Shown here: positions 52,008 to 61,594 of the stretch, piece by piece
Layout: the number at the start of each line of letters is the position of its first letter
How positions within the stretch are numbered: the stretch's first letter is position 1
Assembly: GCF_025244865.1 (NCBI RefSeq)
Contig: NZ_CP104272.1
Location: 3,348,001 to 3,412,000, forward strand
Direction: 5' to 3'
DNA from: Arthrobacter sp. zg-Y1110
GTDB taxonomy: Bacteria; Actinomycetota; Actinomycetes; Actinomycetales; Micrococcaceae
Length of the DNA stretch: 64,000 nucleotides
Position numbers and translations under genes: made by a program
Notes under the pieces: model-generated
Told to the model about the DNA's origin: nothing
The model's database searches: none
Seen by the model: the letters and a program-made list of their open reading frames with translations, nothing else

Positions 52008-52988
52008 CTAGGCGTAGGGCTCGACGTCGGCCGCTGCCTCCCCGGGCAGTCCGGCCGGCTCGTCGGAACGAACCAGCACAACGCCGGCAACAATCAGGCA
52101 CCCGCCTGCCAGCTGGACGGGGCGTGGCAGCTCCGAAAGCAGCAGCCACGCCCACAGGACGGCGAACAGCACCTCGGTCAGGGACACGAACGAAGCCACC
52201 CGGGAGCCGAGGGAGCGAGCCGCAATGATCCCGGTGACGTAGGCCAGCACCGTGGAAAACAGCACCAGGCCGATCAGCGGAACCCACCATGCGGTCCGCC
52301 ACCCTGCCAGGTCCACATCCGTGGTGCTGAAATTTAGGGAAAGGATGCCCGTGAGGCCCAACGCGGCCATGGTGGCACCGCCCACAAACATGCCGCCCGT
52401 GGCCAGCACCAGCGGCGGGAGGGAATCGTTCTGCTTGGCGGTGATGAAGAAATAGCTCGCCAGGCAGACCGCGGCGGCGAGTCCCCACAGCACTCCCACC
52501 GGGTCAATGCGCGTGCTGCCTCCCAAATCCAGTACCAGCACCAGCCCCGCCACGGCGGCCACCGTGCCGAGGACCGTGCGGATGCCGGGGCGGCGTCGCG
52601 TGGCAGCCCAAATCCAAAGCACCATCAGCACCGGTGCCAGGAACTCCAGCAACAGGGCCACTCCCACGGACAGGCGCTCCACCGCATTGAAATAGAAGAA
52701 CTGGCACCCGGCCACCCCGATGAACCCGAACAGCACGATGGTGCGCCAATTGCTCCGAACCTGGCTCCAGCGTCCGCGCAGGACGAACGCAGTAGGAACC
52801 GCGAGGACTAGTGCCGCTCCGAGCATCCGGACAGCAACGGCGCCGGTGGGGCTCCAACCGGTTTCCAGCAGCGCCTTCGCAAAGGATCCGGACAATCCAA
52901 ACACCGCCGACGATGCCAGCGCCACGAGAATCCCGGCAGCTCCCGGCCGCAGTGCCGTTTGGCTGCCTTTTGTCCGCGCCCGTGCCAT
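52008..52988 (-). CDS. EamA/DMT-family transporter
   Basis: A 326-residue membrane protein with ten predicted TM helices in two EamA repeats (LVALASSAVFGLSGSFAKALL at the start; WVPLIGLVLFSTVLAYVTGIIA in the second half). Members export amino acids, drugs or metabolites. The C-terminus is acidic. Substrate unknown. Confidence 0.88.
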   Translation of the reverse strand: MARARTKGSQTALRPGAAGILVALASSAVFGLSGSFAKALLETGWSPTGAVAVRMLGAALVLAVPTAFVLRGRWSQVRSNWRTIVLFGFIGVAGCQFFYFNAVERLSVGVALLLEFLAPVLMVLWIWAATRRRPGIRTVLGTVAAVAGLVLVLDLGGSTRIDPVGVLWGLAAAVCLASYFFITAKQNDSLPPLVLATGGMFVGGATMAALGLTGILSLNFSTTDVDLAGWRTAWWVPLIGLVLFSTVLAYVTGIIAARSLGSRVASFVSLTEVLFAVLWAWLLLSELPRPVQLAGGCLIVAGVVLVRSDEPAGLPGEAAADVEPYA

Positions 52989-53313
52989 GAATCTCCCTGC
53001 GGTTTAGTACAGCCCGGGACACGGGGGTCCGGGATTACGACGGCGACCCTACCCGGCCTGGGGAGCGCTTTCAATATGCTCTTGGCCCGGATAATCCGCA
53101 TCCTTGCTATCTAGGGAGGGGCACGCTATTCTCGCCCTTACCTGCGGTATGGGTCTCTATCCGTTGCAGGTACCACTTATTGATGGCGCACAATACTGTG
53201 CGCACTTCAAATACTTGTTCAGCAGTTTCAGTCTCGTTCCCTCCGCATTCTCCATTTGCCGCCTTACCAGCATGGAAACGTCGGGGGTCGACGGTTTTAT
53301 GGGGGAAAATTTC
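52989..53313. other. Upstream region of the first LPDTG protein, with palindrome
   Basis: 325 bases. Contains a 7-4-7 palindrome GCGCACA-ATAC-TGTGCGC at 53186-53203. From about 53228 the sequence is clearly similar to the leader of the second LPDTG gene (from about 54889), including the CCTCCGCA-TTCTCC-type segment and the ATGGGGGAAA ribosome-site region. It likely holds a shared-origin promoter. Confidence 0.5.
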
Positions 53314-54627
53314 ATGCAGGAAAATTCACGCAATATTTCGGCACGGCTCGGCGCCGTTAGCGCCGTCGCGCTTTTGACGGTCAGCGGTGCATTCATTGCC
53401 AGCCCCGCGATGGCCGGAGAGATGCCGTCTCCGGAGCCCAGCGAGACCACCACGCCGTCTCCGGATCCCAGCGAGACCACCACGCCGACTCCGACGCCGA
53501 CTCCTTCGGTCACCACCACGGCGGCTCCGGATCCCACCGGTACGGCAACCCCGACGCCCACGGGCACCGCCACCGCGACGCCCACCGAGACCGCACCCGC
53601 GGCCTTGGCAGCGCCCACCGTTAACCTCAAAAACGGTGATGTCGTCAAGACGAGCCAGCGCATCACGGGAACGGCTCCGGGGGCAACCTCCGTGGAGTTG
53701 ACCGCCAATGGAGTGGTGCAGACCATCCCGGTAGCGGCAGATGGCACGTGGAGTGTCCTCGCGCCCACCGTCGTCGCGGTGGACGGGGAGCCGCTGACCC
53801 TTTCGATAGTTGCCATCAACGGCGACGCCAGGTCAGCTGCCACCACTGTCACAGTGGCCCTTGAAGATGCTCCGCTGCCGGCTCCGGCTGTCACCACCCC
53901 GACCCGCGTCGTGGACTCCCTGAAGGTTCTCACCGGTAACGGCGTCCCGGGGGCCACCGTCACGATCACGATCAACGGGGACGTAGCAGCACCGATTACC
54001 GGCGTCGTCACAGTCGGCGAAAACGGCATCTGGGAGCTGACCCTCGAGACGCCGCTGGGCTACGGAGAGTATGACCTGACCCTCGTGCAGTCGCAGGAGG
54101 GCAAGGAAAGCTCCGAGACAATCAACGACTTCATCGATGTGGTCCCCGCCGCTCCGGTGGTCACCACCCCGGGCAACGGTGCCGAAATCCCCGTCAACAA
54201 GCTGCCGGCAGCAATCACCGGTACCGCGGTGCCCGGTGCGGACGTCGAGCTCGTCGTCGACTTCGATCTCGACGGTGAGGCGGATGTGGATGAACTCGCG
54301 ATCCAGGCAACCGTCGCCGATGCCAGCGGCAACTGGTCCGTCCCGTTGACTCCTTTGGCTGAGGGCGCCCACAACATTGTTGCCATCCAGGCCGTCGGAG
54401 ATGCTGTTTCCGATTTCTCCGACACCAGCTTCGTCGTTACGGCTGCAGTTGTTGACCCGCCCGTCACCGTCAATCCCGTTCCGGCCGGAAACCCGGGAGC
54501 GGGCGGACTGCCCGACACCGGTGCAGCAAACCTGGGCCTGCTGGCCGGAGGCGGAGCAGCCCTGCTCACCGCCGGTGGTGCAGCCCTGCTGTTCAACCGC
54601 CGCCGCAACGCGGCTTCTGAGTCCTAG
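53314..54627 (+). CDS. LPDTG-anchored Ig-like repeat surface protein
   Basis: A 437-residue secreted, wall-anchored protein. The signal peptide ends AMA near residue 34; a Thr/Pro-rich stalk follows (to about 105), then Ig-like repeats (each starting with a TxxN/D-GDVV or T-x-x-x-NG pattern and a GTWSV/GIWEL/GNWSV strand) and a C-terminal sortase signal LPDTG at 399-403 with a hydrophobic helix and RRR tail. The start ATG at 53314 follows GGGGGAA. Likely an adhesin or wall stalk; a paralogue with an S1 protease domain lies downstream. Confidence 0.88.
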   Translation: MQENSRNISARLGAVSAVALLTVSGAFIASPAMAGEMPSPEPSETTTPSPDPSETTTPTPTPTPSVTTTAAPDPTGTATPTPTGTATATPTETAPAALAAPTVNLKNGDVVKTSQRITGTAPGATSVELTANGVVQTIPVAADGTWSVLAPTVVAVDGEPLTLSIVAINGDARSAATTVTVALEDAPLPAPAVTTPTRVVDSLKVLTGNGVPGATVTITINGDVAAPITGVVTVGENGIWELTLETPLGYGEYDLTLVQSQEGKESSETINDFIDVVPAAPVVTTPGNGAEIPVNKLPAAITGTAVPGADVELVVDFDLDGEADVDELAIQATVADASGNWSVPLTPLAEGAHNIVAIQAVGDAVSDFSDTSFVVTAAVVDPPVTVNPVPAGNPGAGGLPDTGAANLGLLAGGGAALLTAGGAALLFNRRRNAASES

Positions 54628-54640
54628 GAATTCCTAATCG

Positions 54641-54687
54641 ATAAACGAGGCGGGCCCCGGCGAATAGCCGGGGCCCGCCTCGTTTAT
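54641..54687 (+). terminator. Long terminator hairpin
   Basis: A 21-bp perfect stem (ATAAACGAGGCGGGCCCCGGC / its complement) with a GAATA loop, 13 bases after the first LPDTG gene. It ends the first transcript before the paralogue. Confidence 0.9.
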
Positions 54688-54984
54688 GCCCTTTTCCGCG
54701 AACCCCGGTGACGTTAGACCCGGCATGCAAAGGGCCCATGCACAAGCCTTGCCATACCGGGCGGTGACCGCTATTCTTTCGCGTGTCTGTGATCTCGGTT
54801 ACCCGGTGCTTTAATTCCGGCCGGTTGAATTCATTGGCAGGATAACGGCCTTTCAGGGAATCGGCCGGGATCGGTACAAATTCAGTAGTGTCAGTCTCAT
54901 TACCTCCGCAGTCTCCAGGTGCCGTGCCGTACGTGCGCCTGCACGGAAACGCCGGGGGCCAATGCTTTATGGGGGAAAAATTTC
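54688..54984. other. Upstream region of the second LPDTG protein
   Basis: 297 bases with no gene. The last 96 bases mirror the leader of the first LPDTG gene, consistent with duplication of promoter, ribosome site and signal peptide. No palindrome matching the one at 53186 was found. Confidence 0.45.
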
Positions 54985-57372
54985 ATGCAGGAAAGTTCAC
55001 GCCCGCTCTATGCACGGGTAGGCGCCCTTAGCGCCGCTGCCCTTTTGGCGGTGAGCGGCGCATTCATCGCCGGCCCGGCCATGGCTGATACCGGGGACGC
55101 CCCGCAGCCAACCGAAACACCTGCCGCTGCGCTTCTGCAGGGCACAGAAATCCCGGCCTCGGATGCCGGAGAACTGGCCCCCGGCCTCGAGGAGGCCCTC
55201 CAGCGCGATCTCGGCATGACCGTCGACGAATTCGTAGCTGCAGGCGACCTTGGCAAGAAGGCTTCGGACAACCTCGAGCGGCTCAAGGCCACTGCGGGCT
55301 TTGTCGGCATTGAGGTCCTCGACGGCAGCCTGGTTATCACCGGCAGCGGCGAAGAACTCCTGGCACTCGCTACCGAACTCGACGCCACAGTCGTTGAGCC
55401 CGAGGCCCCGGCCGCAGAGGCTCCCAGCGAAGATCAGGCACCCGAGGCGTCCCCGGCGCTCCAGCCGTCCGAAGCAGCCGAGGAAAAAGCTCCGGCTGAC
55501 GTGGAAGCAAAGCGGGCATCGGATCTCCGGAGCCTCCTGTCCGAGTACGCCGCAGCAACGGGCAGTGCGGACAAGCTGCAGTCCGTCAGCGGCAACATCG
55601 ACCAGGGGTTTGAACTCAAGGTGGGCGAGCCCGCAGAAGCGCTGGGTTCCCCCTCGGCCCGCGGCACGGCTGCACCAATGACGCCGCAGCAGTTCGACGA
55701 GCTGTACTCAAACGTCACGGTCACCTACGACCACGGGACCACGTTGAAGTTTGAGGACATTCCGAATGGTTCGGGCTACCTCTTCGAGACCGCCGAAGGT
55801 GCCTTTGCCTGCTCCATCGGTTTCGCCGGGTTCAATGCCGACGGCGAGGCTGCGGCCATCACCGCCGGGCACTGCCCGGACGGCGCATTCCCCGAGACCG
55901 TTCTCGAACACCATGCCTACGCCTTGGGCCTCTTCAGCGCCACCTACGAATTCGGCGGCACCGAGACCGATCCCGGTACCGATATCGGCGTCATCGACGA
56001 GATCAACCCCGAACTGACCCTGCTCCCGGAAACCCTGCAGTGGAAAAACGTTGATGATCTTTCCGCCACCACGGTGAAGGTCACCGGATCCACCGCTCCC
56101 GTCGTGGGCGCACCGATCTGCAAGTCCGGCCGGACAACCTTCTGGACCTGCGGCACCATCCTGCAGAGTGATCATCTCGTCAACGTTGAGGGCTCCTGGG
56201 TTGAAGGGTTTGAAGCCGAGCTTCAGGCTGCACAGGGTGACTCCGGCGGATCCATGATCTCCGGCAACCTGGCCGTAGGCCTCATTAGCGCAGGCGTACC
56301 CGGCTCCGGCAAGGTCACGGGTGCGGACCTCGGCCGTGCAATGGACGTGCTCCCCGGCTACACCCTCGCCGTGCACCTGGACGCACCCGCGCTGACCAGC
56401 CCGGCGAACAACGGCACCGTTGACACCGACGCGGCCATCACCGGCACGGCTCCTGCCGGCAGCACCGTAAACCTGAACGTCGACGGTGTGGACTCGACGG
56501 TAGAGGTCGCCGCGGACGGCACCTGGTCCTTCAAGGCACCGACTCTGGTACCGGCCGACGAAAAGCTCACCATCACCGCGCAGGCCATCAACGGGTTCAG
56601 CAAGTCCACCGTCAGCAACTTCGAACTGACGGTCAAGGAAGCTCCCCTGCCGGCTCCGGTCTTCACGACTCCTGCCACAGTGCTGCATTCCATTGAGACC
56701 ATTGAAGGCACCGGCGTAGCCGGCGCCACCGTATCCCTGACCGTGCCGGGCGACGCCGAGGAAGAGGAAGTAGCAGCCGCTGCAGTTCTCGATACCGAGG
56801 TCGACGACGAAGGCAAATGGTCGGTAACCCTCGAGGAACCGCTGACGTACGGCGTCTACAAGCTGTCCGCAGTCCAGGGCGGCATTGCCGGCAAGGAAGA
56901 CTCGGGGGCAGCGACGCTGAACCTTACGGTCGCACCCGACGCTCCGGTGATCACCTCCCCAACTGACGGCCAGGAGTTCGTTGAAGGTTCACTCCCCAAC
57001 GAAATCACCGGTACCGGCACCGCCGGCGTCGAGGTGACCGTTGCGGTCGATGACGAGGCCCTCGAAGCCGTAGTCGTGGATGAAGACGGCAACTGGTCTG
57101 TTCCGATGGGCGATTTGACCGTGGGCGACTACGGAATCACGGCCGTACAGACCATCAACAGCGCTCCGTCGGCCAACGCCTCCGCGAGCATCACGGTCAC
57201 CGCAGCCCCGGTTGTGGTGAACCCGGCTCCGGCCGCTAACCCGGGTGGCGGACTGCCTGACACCGGCGCCGCCAACCTCGGCCTGCTGGCCGGAGGCGGA
57301 GCATCCCTGCTCGCCGCCGGTGCCGCAGCGCTGATGTACAACAAGCGCCGCCGGGTTTCTGTGGGCGCCTAA
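54985..57372 (+). CDS. Wall-anchored S1 family serine protease with Ig-like repeats
   Basis: A 795-residue protein. Signal peptide to about 34; a pro-like region follows (GLEEALQRDLGMTVDEFVAAGD near 67-87). The chymotrypsin-fold protease has the catalytic triad His296 (TAGHC), Asp333 (GTDIGVID) and Ser420 (GDSGGS). Ig-like repeats span about 466-735, and LPDTG lies at 757-761 with a hydrophobic tail. It resembles alpha-lytic/streptogrisin proteases attached to the wall by sortase. ATG at 54985 follows GGGGGAAA. Very acidic mature chain. Confidence 0.9.
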   Translation: MQESSRPLYARVGALSAAALLAVSGAFIAGPAMADTGDAPQPTETPAAALLQGTEIPASDAGELAPGLEEALQRDLGMTVDEFVAAGDLGKKASDNLERLKATAGFVGIEVLDGSLVITGSGEELLALATELDATVVEPEAPAAEAPSEDQAPEASPALQPSEAAEEKAPADVEAKRASDLRSLLSEYAAATGSADKLQSVSGNIDQGFELKVGEPAEALGSPSARGTAAPMTPQQFDELYSNVTVTYDHGTTLKFEDIPNGSGYLFETAEGAFACSIGFAGFNADGEAAAITAGHCPDGAFPETVLEHHAYALGLFSATYEFGGTETDPGTDIGVIDEINPELTLLPETLQWKNVDDLSATTVKVTGSTAPVVGAPICKSGRTTFWTCGTILQSDHLVNVEGSWVEGFEAELQAAQGDSGGSMISGNLAVGLISAGVPGSGKVTGADLGRAMDVLPGYTLAVHLDAPALTSPANNGTVDTDAAITGTAPAGSTVNLNVDGVDSTVEVAADGTWSFKAPTLVPADEKLTITAQAINGFSKSTVSNFELTVKEAPLPAPVFTTPATVLHSIETIEGTGVAGATVSLTVPGDAEEEEVAAAAVLDTEVDDEGKWSVTLEEPLTYGVYKLSAVQGGIAGKEDSGAATLNLTVAPDAPVITSPTDGQEFVEGSLPNEITGTGTAGVEVTVAVDDEALEAVVVDEDGNWSVPMGDLTVGDYGITAVQTINSAPSANASASITVTAAPVVVNPAPAANPGGGLPDTGAANLGLLAGGGASLLAAGAAALMYNKRRRVSVGA

Positions 57373-57393
57373 CAACACCAGCGGTACACACTG

Positions 57394-57426
57394 AAGCGGG
57401 TCCCTGCCAACGGCCGGGACCCGCTT
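57394..57426 (+). terminator. Terminator hairpin after the S1 protease gene
   Basis: AAGCGGGTCCC / GGGACCCGCTT form an 11-bp stem with an 11-base loop, 21 bases after the stop codon. Confidence 0.75.
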
Positions 57427-57460
57427 TGACTTAAGCTACAGTCACGCACCAGGAGGAATC

Positions 57461-58078
57461 ATGATCCGAAACCGGACACCGCCGTCGCTCCACCTGCTTA
57501 CAGTCCGATCCCTGGCCGGGGCCGCCCTGGCAGCCGTGATCGCCGCAGGCGCGGTTACCGGCTGCGCACCGCTATCCGCAGACGGCGGGCCGGGCACCCC
57601 GCCGGATTCGCCGTCCGGCACTGCCACGTCAGCCACACCAGGATCGGATGCAACCATGACAACGAACGGACCCGGTGCCCAGCTGCTGCTGCTGCACGCG
57701 CGCCTCAGGAACGAGCTGGGAACCGAATACGCTGACGGCTGGATTGACCGCGGCGTTCTCCACATCGCGGTGACCGGTCCGGAGGCCGAGGCCCAGGTGC
57801 GCGACGCCGGTGCAGAGCCGGTCCTCGTGGCGTTCAACGCCGACCAACTGCAGCAGGCCCGCAGCCAAGTGCAGACCTGGCTCGCGGACAAGCCCGTTCC
57901 GAACCTGGAAGTCCACTCGATCAGCACCAGCGGACGCACCGGAGCGGTGACCGTCCAGGTCCCCGCGGATCAGGTCGCCGCCCTGCAAGCGGCAGCCGAC
58001 GAGCAGGCACCTGCCGGAGAAATATCCGTCATTGTGGAGGAATCAGCGGGAATGGCAACCCCGCTGTCCACAAAGTAG
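57461..58078 (+). CDS. Lipoprotein resembling a free S1-protease prodomain
   Basis: A 205-residue lipoprotein with Cys35 in AVTGCAP and an AGGAGG ribosome site. Residues about 75-200 resemble alpha-lytic/streptogrisin pro-regions: RNELGTEYADGWIDRGVLHIAV, then a VRDAGAEPVLVAFNADQLQQA-type stretch, and near the end VTVQVPADQVAALQAAADEQ. No protease domain follows. It lies directly downstream of the S1 protease gene, so it may act in trans as foldase or inhibitor. The prodomain match is by pattern; an alignment is needed. Confidence 0.65.
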   Translation: MIRNRTPPSLHLLTVRSLAGAALAAVIAAGAVTGCAPLSADGGPGTPPDSPSGTATSATPGSDATMTTNGPGAQLLLLHARLRNELGTEYADGWIDRGVLHIAVTGPEAEAQVRDAGAEPVLVAFNADQLQQARSQVQTWLADKPVPNLEVHSISTSGRTGAVTVQVPADQVAALQAAADEQAPAGEISVIVEESAGMATPLSTK

Positions 58079-58175
58079 GAACAAGCTCCGCAAAACCGGC
58101 GGTGGAGCCGCCTGCGGGCCTAGGGTTGATGGGTCAAGCAGGCGGCACTTCCGCCTATCTGCCTGGATTTTCGCC

Positions 58176-58505
58176 ATGGAGCAAAAGCTGCTCGCCCTTG
58201 TTCGCCGCCGCACCGCCTGGATTGTCCTCGCTGCCTGCGCGGCATACTGGCTGGCCCTTTGGGCCGGATTCCTGGAGGCACCGCTGGGAACCCCGCCCAC
58301 CCTGATGTTCCTGTGGATGTACTGCACTCTCATGATTGCCCTGGGAAGCGCACCGGTGGCTGCGGCCGCCGTCGCCGCGTTGTTTCTGCACCGCTCCGCC
58401 GCCCGGGCCGGCGCGGCAAAAGGAGCCGGTCCCGCCGTGCCGGAGGATGCCGGCCGTTCCCGGCGCTTATACCTTCTGCTCCATCCAGAGCTCAAGAAGC
58501 AGTAA
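58176..58505 (+). CDS. Small two-TM membrane protein
   Basis: A 109-residue protein with two hydrophobic segments (AWIVLAACAAYWLALWAGF and LMFLWMYCTLMIALGSAPVAAAAVAALFL) and a basic linker tail. I do not recognise it. The ATG at 58176 is used; upstream frame overlaps the lipoprotein gene end. Confidence 0.55.
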   Translation: MEQKLLALVRRRTAWIVLAACAAYWLALWAGFLEAPLGTPPTLMFLWMYCTLMIALGSAPVAAAAVAALFLHRSAARAGAAKGAGPAVPEDAGRSRRLYLLLHPELKKQ

Positions 58506-58608
58506 CAAAACAGGTGGTCCGGACTATTGATAACCCGTGAGCGCTCTGGTGTCCTGATCAGGCGGTCCAGCAGGGGGCCGAACCTGCTGCTGAAAACCCG
58601 TGCTGCTC

Positions 58609-59406
58609 ATGAGCGCTTTCTCCGGTGTTCCGTCCTCCCTGCTTCCGTTTGAAAAAGCCCGCCAGGCACGCGGTGACCTGCAGCAGGCGCTGCACAACGA
58701 ACTTGTCCTCCGGTACCGGGAAATCGCTGAAACGGCTGCCGCCGCCTACGCGGGGAGAGGGCGTGAGCTGGCGGACCTGCGCCAGGTCGCCTACATGGGC
58801 CTGATCAAGGCGGTACGCCGCTTTGATCCTGCCGTCGGCCCGCATTTTCCGGCCTTCGCGGTTCCCACCATTCACGGAGAGCTCAAGCGCTATCTTCGGG
58901 ACCACTCCTGGGTAGTCCGGCCGCCGCGGCAACTCCAGGACCTGCGGACCGCCATCGCCAGGCTGCAACCGGAACTCCTGCAGACGCTCGGGCGGGAGCC
59001 GTCACTGCGTGAACTGTCCGAGGCATTGGGAGTTCCCACGAAAGCCGTTTCTGAAGCACTGAACTGCCAGAGCAGCCTTCGCCCGGAATCCCTGGAAGCG
59101 CTGGCGGACACAGCCGGTACGGAGCAATGGGCCGTAGCCGATGGCCGGCTGGAGCGGGCCGAGAACCTTGCCATGCTGCGCCGCGCCGTGCGGAATCTGA
59201 CCGACCAGGACAAGGAGCTGCTGTTCCTGCGGTATTTCCACGAGGAATCCCAGCAGGCCATCGGAGAACGGCTGGGCCTGACCCAGATGCAGGTCTCCCG
59301 CAGACTGGCGAGGATCCTGGTGCGGCTGCAGCATGACCTGCTGGATGCCCCCAAGCCACTCACCCAGGCAGCGACCCCCGCAGCCAGGGACAGCGCAACC
59401 GCCTGA
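58609..59406 (+). CDS. SigB/SigF-type RNA polymerase sigma factor
   Basis: A 265-residue sigma factor of the group 3 type. Region 2 is VLRYREIAETAAAAY... with LRQVAYMGLIKAVRRFDP; region 3 PPRQLQDLRTAIARLQPELL...; region 4 LTDQDKELLFLRYFHEESQQAIGERLGLTQMQVSRRLARIL. It lacks region 1. No anti-sigma gene is adjacent. Stress-response role is inferred from family. Confidence 0.9.
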   Translation: MSAFSGVPSSLLPFEKARQARGDLQQALHNELVLRYREIAETAAAAYAGRGRELADLRQVAYMGLIKAVRRFDPAVGPHFPAFAVPTIHGELKRYLRDHSWVVRPPRQLQDLRTAIARLQPELLQTLGREPSLRELSEALGVPTKAVSEALNCQSSLRPESLEALADTAGTEQWAVADGRLERAENLAMLRRAVRNLTDQDKELLFLRYFHEESQQAIGERLGLTQMQVSRRLARILVRLQHDLLDAPKPLTQAATPAARDSATA

Positions 59407-59468
59407 ACCGCCGCGCGGCCTGCGCTGCCCTACCCGGATACCGTACGGCGCCCTGTTACCGTTCCACC

Positions 59469-60503
59469 ATGGATCCTGCCGCTGCCCCGGAAACCAGTGC
59501 CCCGGAAAATAGAGTCCCGCCAGCCACCGTCCCGCCCAAACTGGCCAGGGGCGACCTGCTGCGCGTCATTGCCCCGGCGGCGAGCCGCGCCATGGTGGCC
59601 GAACACGATCACAGCGCCCTCATCGAACGCCGTTTCGCTGACTTGGGCCTGCGGCTTTCCTACGGCCGCCACGTGGATGAGCGGGACATTTTCGACTCCA
59701 CCTCGGTCGCCTCCCGCGTTGCCGACCTGCATGACGCGTTTGCGGATCCGGAGGTCAAGGGGATCCTGACCGTCATCGGCGGCTTCAACAGCAACGAGCT
59801 GCTCCCCTATCTGGATTGGGACCTGATAGCCGCCAATCCGAAGATCCTGTGCGGATATTCCGACATTACGGCGCTGCAGAACGCGATTTTCGCCCGCACC
59901 GGCCTGGTGACCTATTCCGGGCCGCACTGGTCCAGCTTCGGTATGCGGGACCACTTTGACCTAACGCAGCAGTGGTTCGTGGACGCCCTGGTGAACGGCT
60001 ACCGGATGGAGCTTGCCCCCTCCCCCGAGTGGACCGACGACGCCTGGTTCCTGGACCAGGACAACCGCAGTCCCCAGCCCGGGGAAGGATGGTGGCCCCT
60101 GCAGCAGGGCAGCGCCTCCGGCCGCATTATCGGCGGGAACCTGTGCACCCTGAACCTCCTGCAGGGCACCGCGCAGATGCCTCCGCTGGCCGGCGCCGTG
60201 CTCATGCTGGAGGACGATGCCACGACCGATCCCAGAACCTTTGCCCGGGACCTCACCTCCCTGCTCCAGCAGCCGGACGCGGAGGATATTCAGGGCCTGG
60301 TCATCGGCAGGTTCCAGGCGTCCAGCGGCATCACGCTGCCGCATCTGCAGGAGATCGCGGCCCAGCCCGCCCTGGCAGGCCTGCCGGTCCTGGCCAACGT
60401 CGATTTCGGGCACACCCAGCCGCAGCTGACCCTGCCGATCGGCGGCCGGGCGGAACTAACCGTGGACGCATCCGGCGGCCGGCTGCGCCTGAGCGACCGC
60501 TAG
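59469..60503 (+). CDS. S66 family peptidase (LD-carboxypeptidase / MccF-like)
   Basis: A 344-residue peptidase of the S66 family. Nucleophile Ser131 in CGYSDITAL; the His of the triad is at about 315 in VDFGHTQPQ; the GGFNSNELLPYLDWD block near 104 is family-typical. Members hydrolyse LD-peptide bonds in peptidoglycan fragments or, as MccF, detoxify microcin C-like nucleotide-peptides. It is tail-to-tail with the GT9 gene, overlapping four bases. Confidence 0.88.
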   Translation: MDPAAAPETSAPENRVPPATVPPKLARGDLLRVIAPAASRAMVAEHDHSALIERRFADLGLRLSYGRHVDERDIFDSTSVASRVADLHDAFADPEVKGILTVIGGFNSNELLPYLDWDLIAANPKILCGYSDITALQNAIFARTGLVTYSGPHWSSFGMRDHFDLTQQWFVDALVNGYRMELAPSPEWTDDAWFLDQDNRSPQPGEGWWPLQQGSASGRIIGGNLCTLNLLQGTAQMPPLAGAVLMLEDDATTDPRTFARDLTSLLQQPDAEDIQGLVIGRFQASSGITLPHLQEIAAQPALAGLPVLANVDFGHTQPQLTLPIGGRAELTVDASGGRLRLSDR

Positions 60504-61438
60504 AGCGCCTCGAGCTTCTCCACGGCGGCCAGGACGTCCTCCACCGTGACCGCCAGCAGTGCAGGGTCCGGATCCGTGGCGAAGGTGTCTCCGCGGCGTC
60601 GGCTGCCGTCGGTCAGGGCGATGTGCGGGCCCGGCGGCGGACCCCATTCACTGACCGGCGCCGGGCCGAACAGGACCACTGACGGCCGGGCATAGGCCGA
60701 CGCCAGGTGCGCCGCACCGGTATCGGCCGAGATCACCAGCCGGGACCGGGAAATCACGGCGGCGAACTCGTCCAGCCGGAGCTCACCGGCCACAACGCAC
60801 TCCGCCCCCAGCCCGGCGGCGTCGGCGACGGCGAGCGCCCGCTGCCGCTCGGACCGGCTGCCCGTAAAGAGGATCGGGGAACCGGCGGCGTCGAGTTCAC
60901 GGGCGACGTCGGCAAACCGGTCCGCGGGCCAGAGCCGGCTGCCGTAGGCCGCGCCCACATGGATCACGACCGCTTCCGGCGCATTTTCCGCCGCCGACGG
61001 CGGATCCAACCGGTAATCCAGCGGATCCGCAGGGATGCCGTGCCAGGACAGCAATCCTGCCCACCGCTCGCGTTCGTGGACGCCGTCCTTCCACGGCGGA
61101 CCGTCCCATCCGGGTCCGGCGTGCCCGATCCGGCGCCTTGGCTGCAGCGCCTCGATCCGGCTGCAGCTCTCCGGACCGCTGCCGTGCAGGTTCACGGCAA
61201 CGTCTATTTGTCCGGGTTCGAGTGGAATGGGCACATCCAGGCCGTGCAGGGGAAGCAGGTCATCCACGGCACCGGTGAGCGGCAGGATGGGACGCAGCCA
61301 CTCCTGCGCCGCATACCGGATGCGGTGCTCCGGATACTCCCGCCGCAGGGCCTTCAGCGCCGGAACCGCGACCAGCAGATCCCCCAGTTTCAGGGCCCGC
61401 AGCACCAGCAGTTCGGGACGTCCGGCCACGTCGGGCAT
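60500..61438 (-). CDS. Glycosyltransferase family 9 (ADP-heptose transferase-like)
   Basis: A 312-residue GT9. N-terminal LLVLRALKLGDLLVAVPALKALRREYP and the nucleotide/donor region VVIHVGAAYGSRLWPADRFADV plus ISADTGAAHLASAYARPSVVLFGP. ATG at 61438 is used because GGAAGGAAAC precedes it. Divergent from the GmhB gene. Confidence 0.88.
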   Translation of the reverse strand: MPDVAGRPELLVLRALKLGDLLVAVPALKALRREYPEHRIRYAAQEWLRPILPLTGAVDDLLPLHGLDVPIPLEPGQIDVAVNLHGSGPESCSRIEALQPRRRIGHAGPGWDGPPWKDGVHERERWAGLLSWHGIPADPLDYRLDPPSAAENAPEAVVIHVGAAYGSRLWPADRFADVARELDAAGSPILFTGSRSERQRALAVADAAGLGAECVVAGELRLDEFAAVISRSRLVISADTGAAHLASAYARPSVVLFGPAPVSEWGPPPGPHIALTDGSRRRGDTFATDPDPALLAVTVEDVLAAVEKLEAL

Positions 61439-61594
61439 GGGCGCAGTTTCCTTCCGGTCGGTCAACTCCTGCCAGAACGTCCACATCCTGCCAGAAGATT
61501 GTGCCGCGGGATACGCGTGGGGCGGCAGTTCCGGTTGTCAAAGAAGTAGTCCCCGCGGTGTTTAGCTTCCCTTCCGGCGGGGAACAGATGCGGT

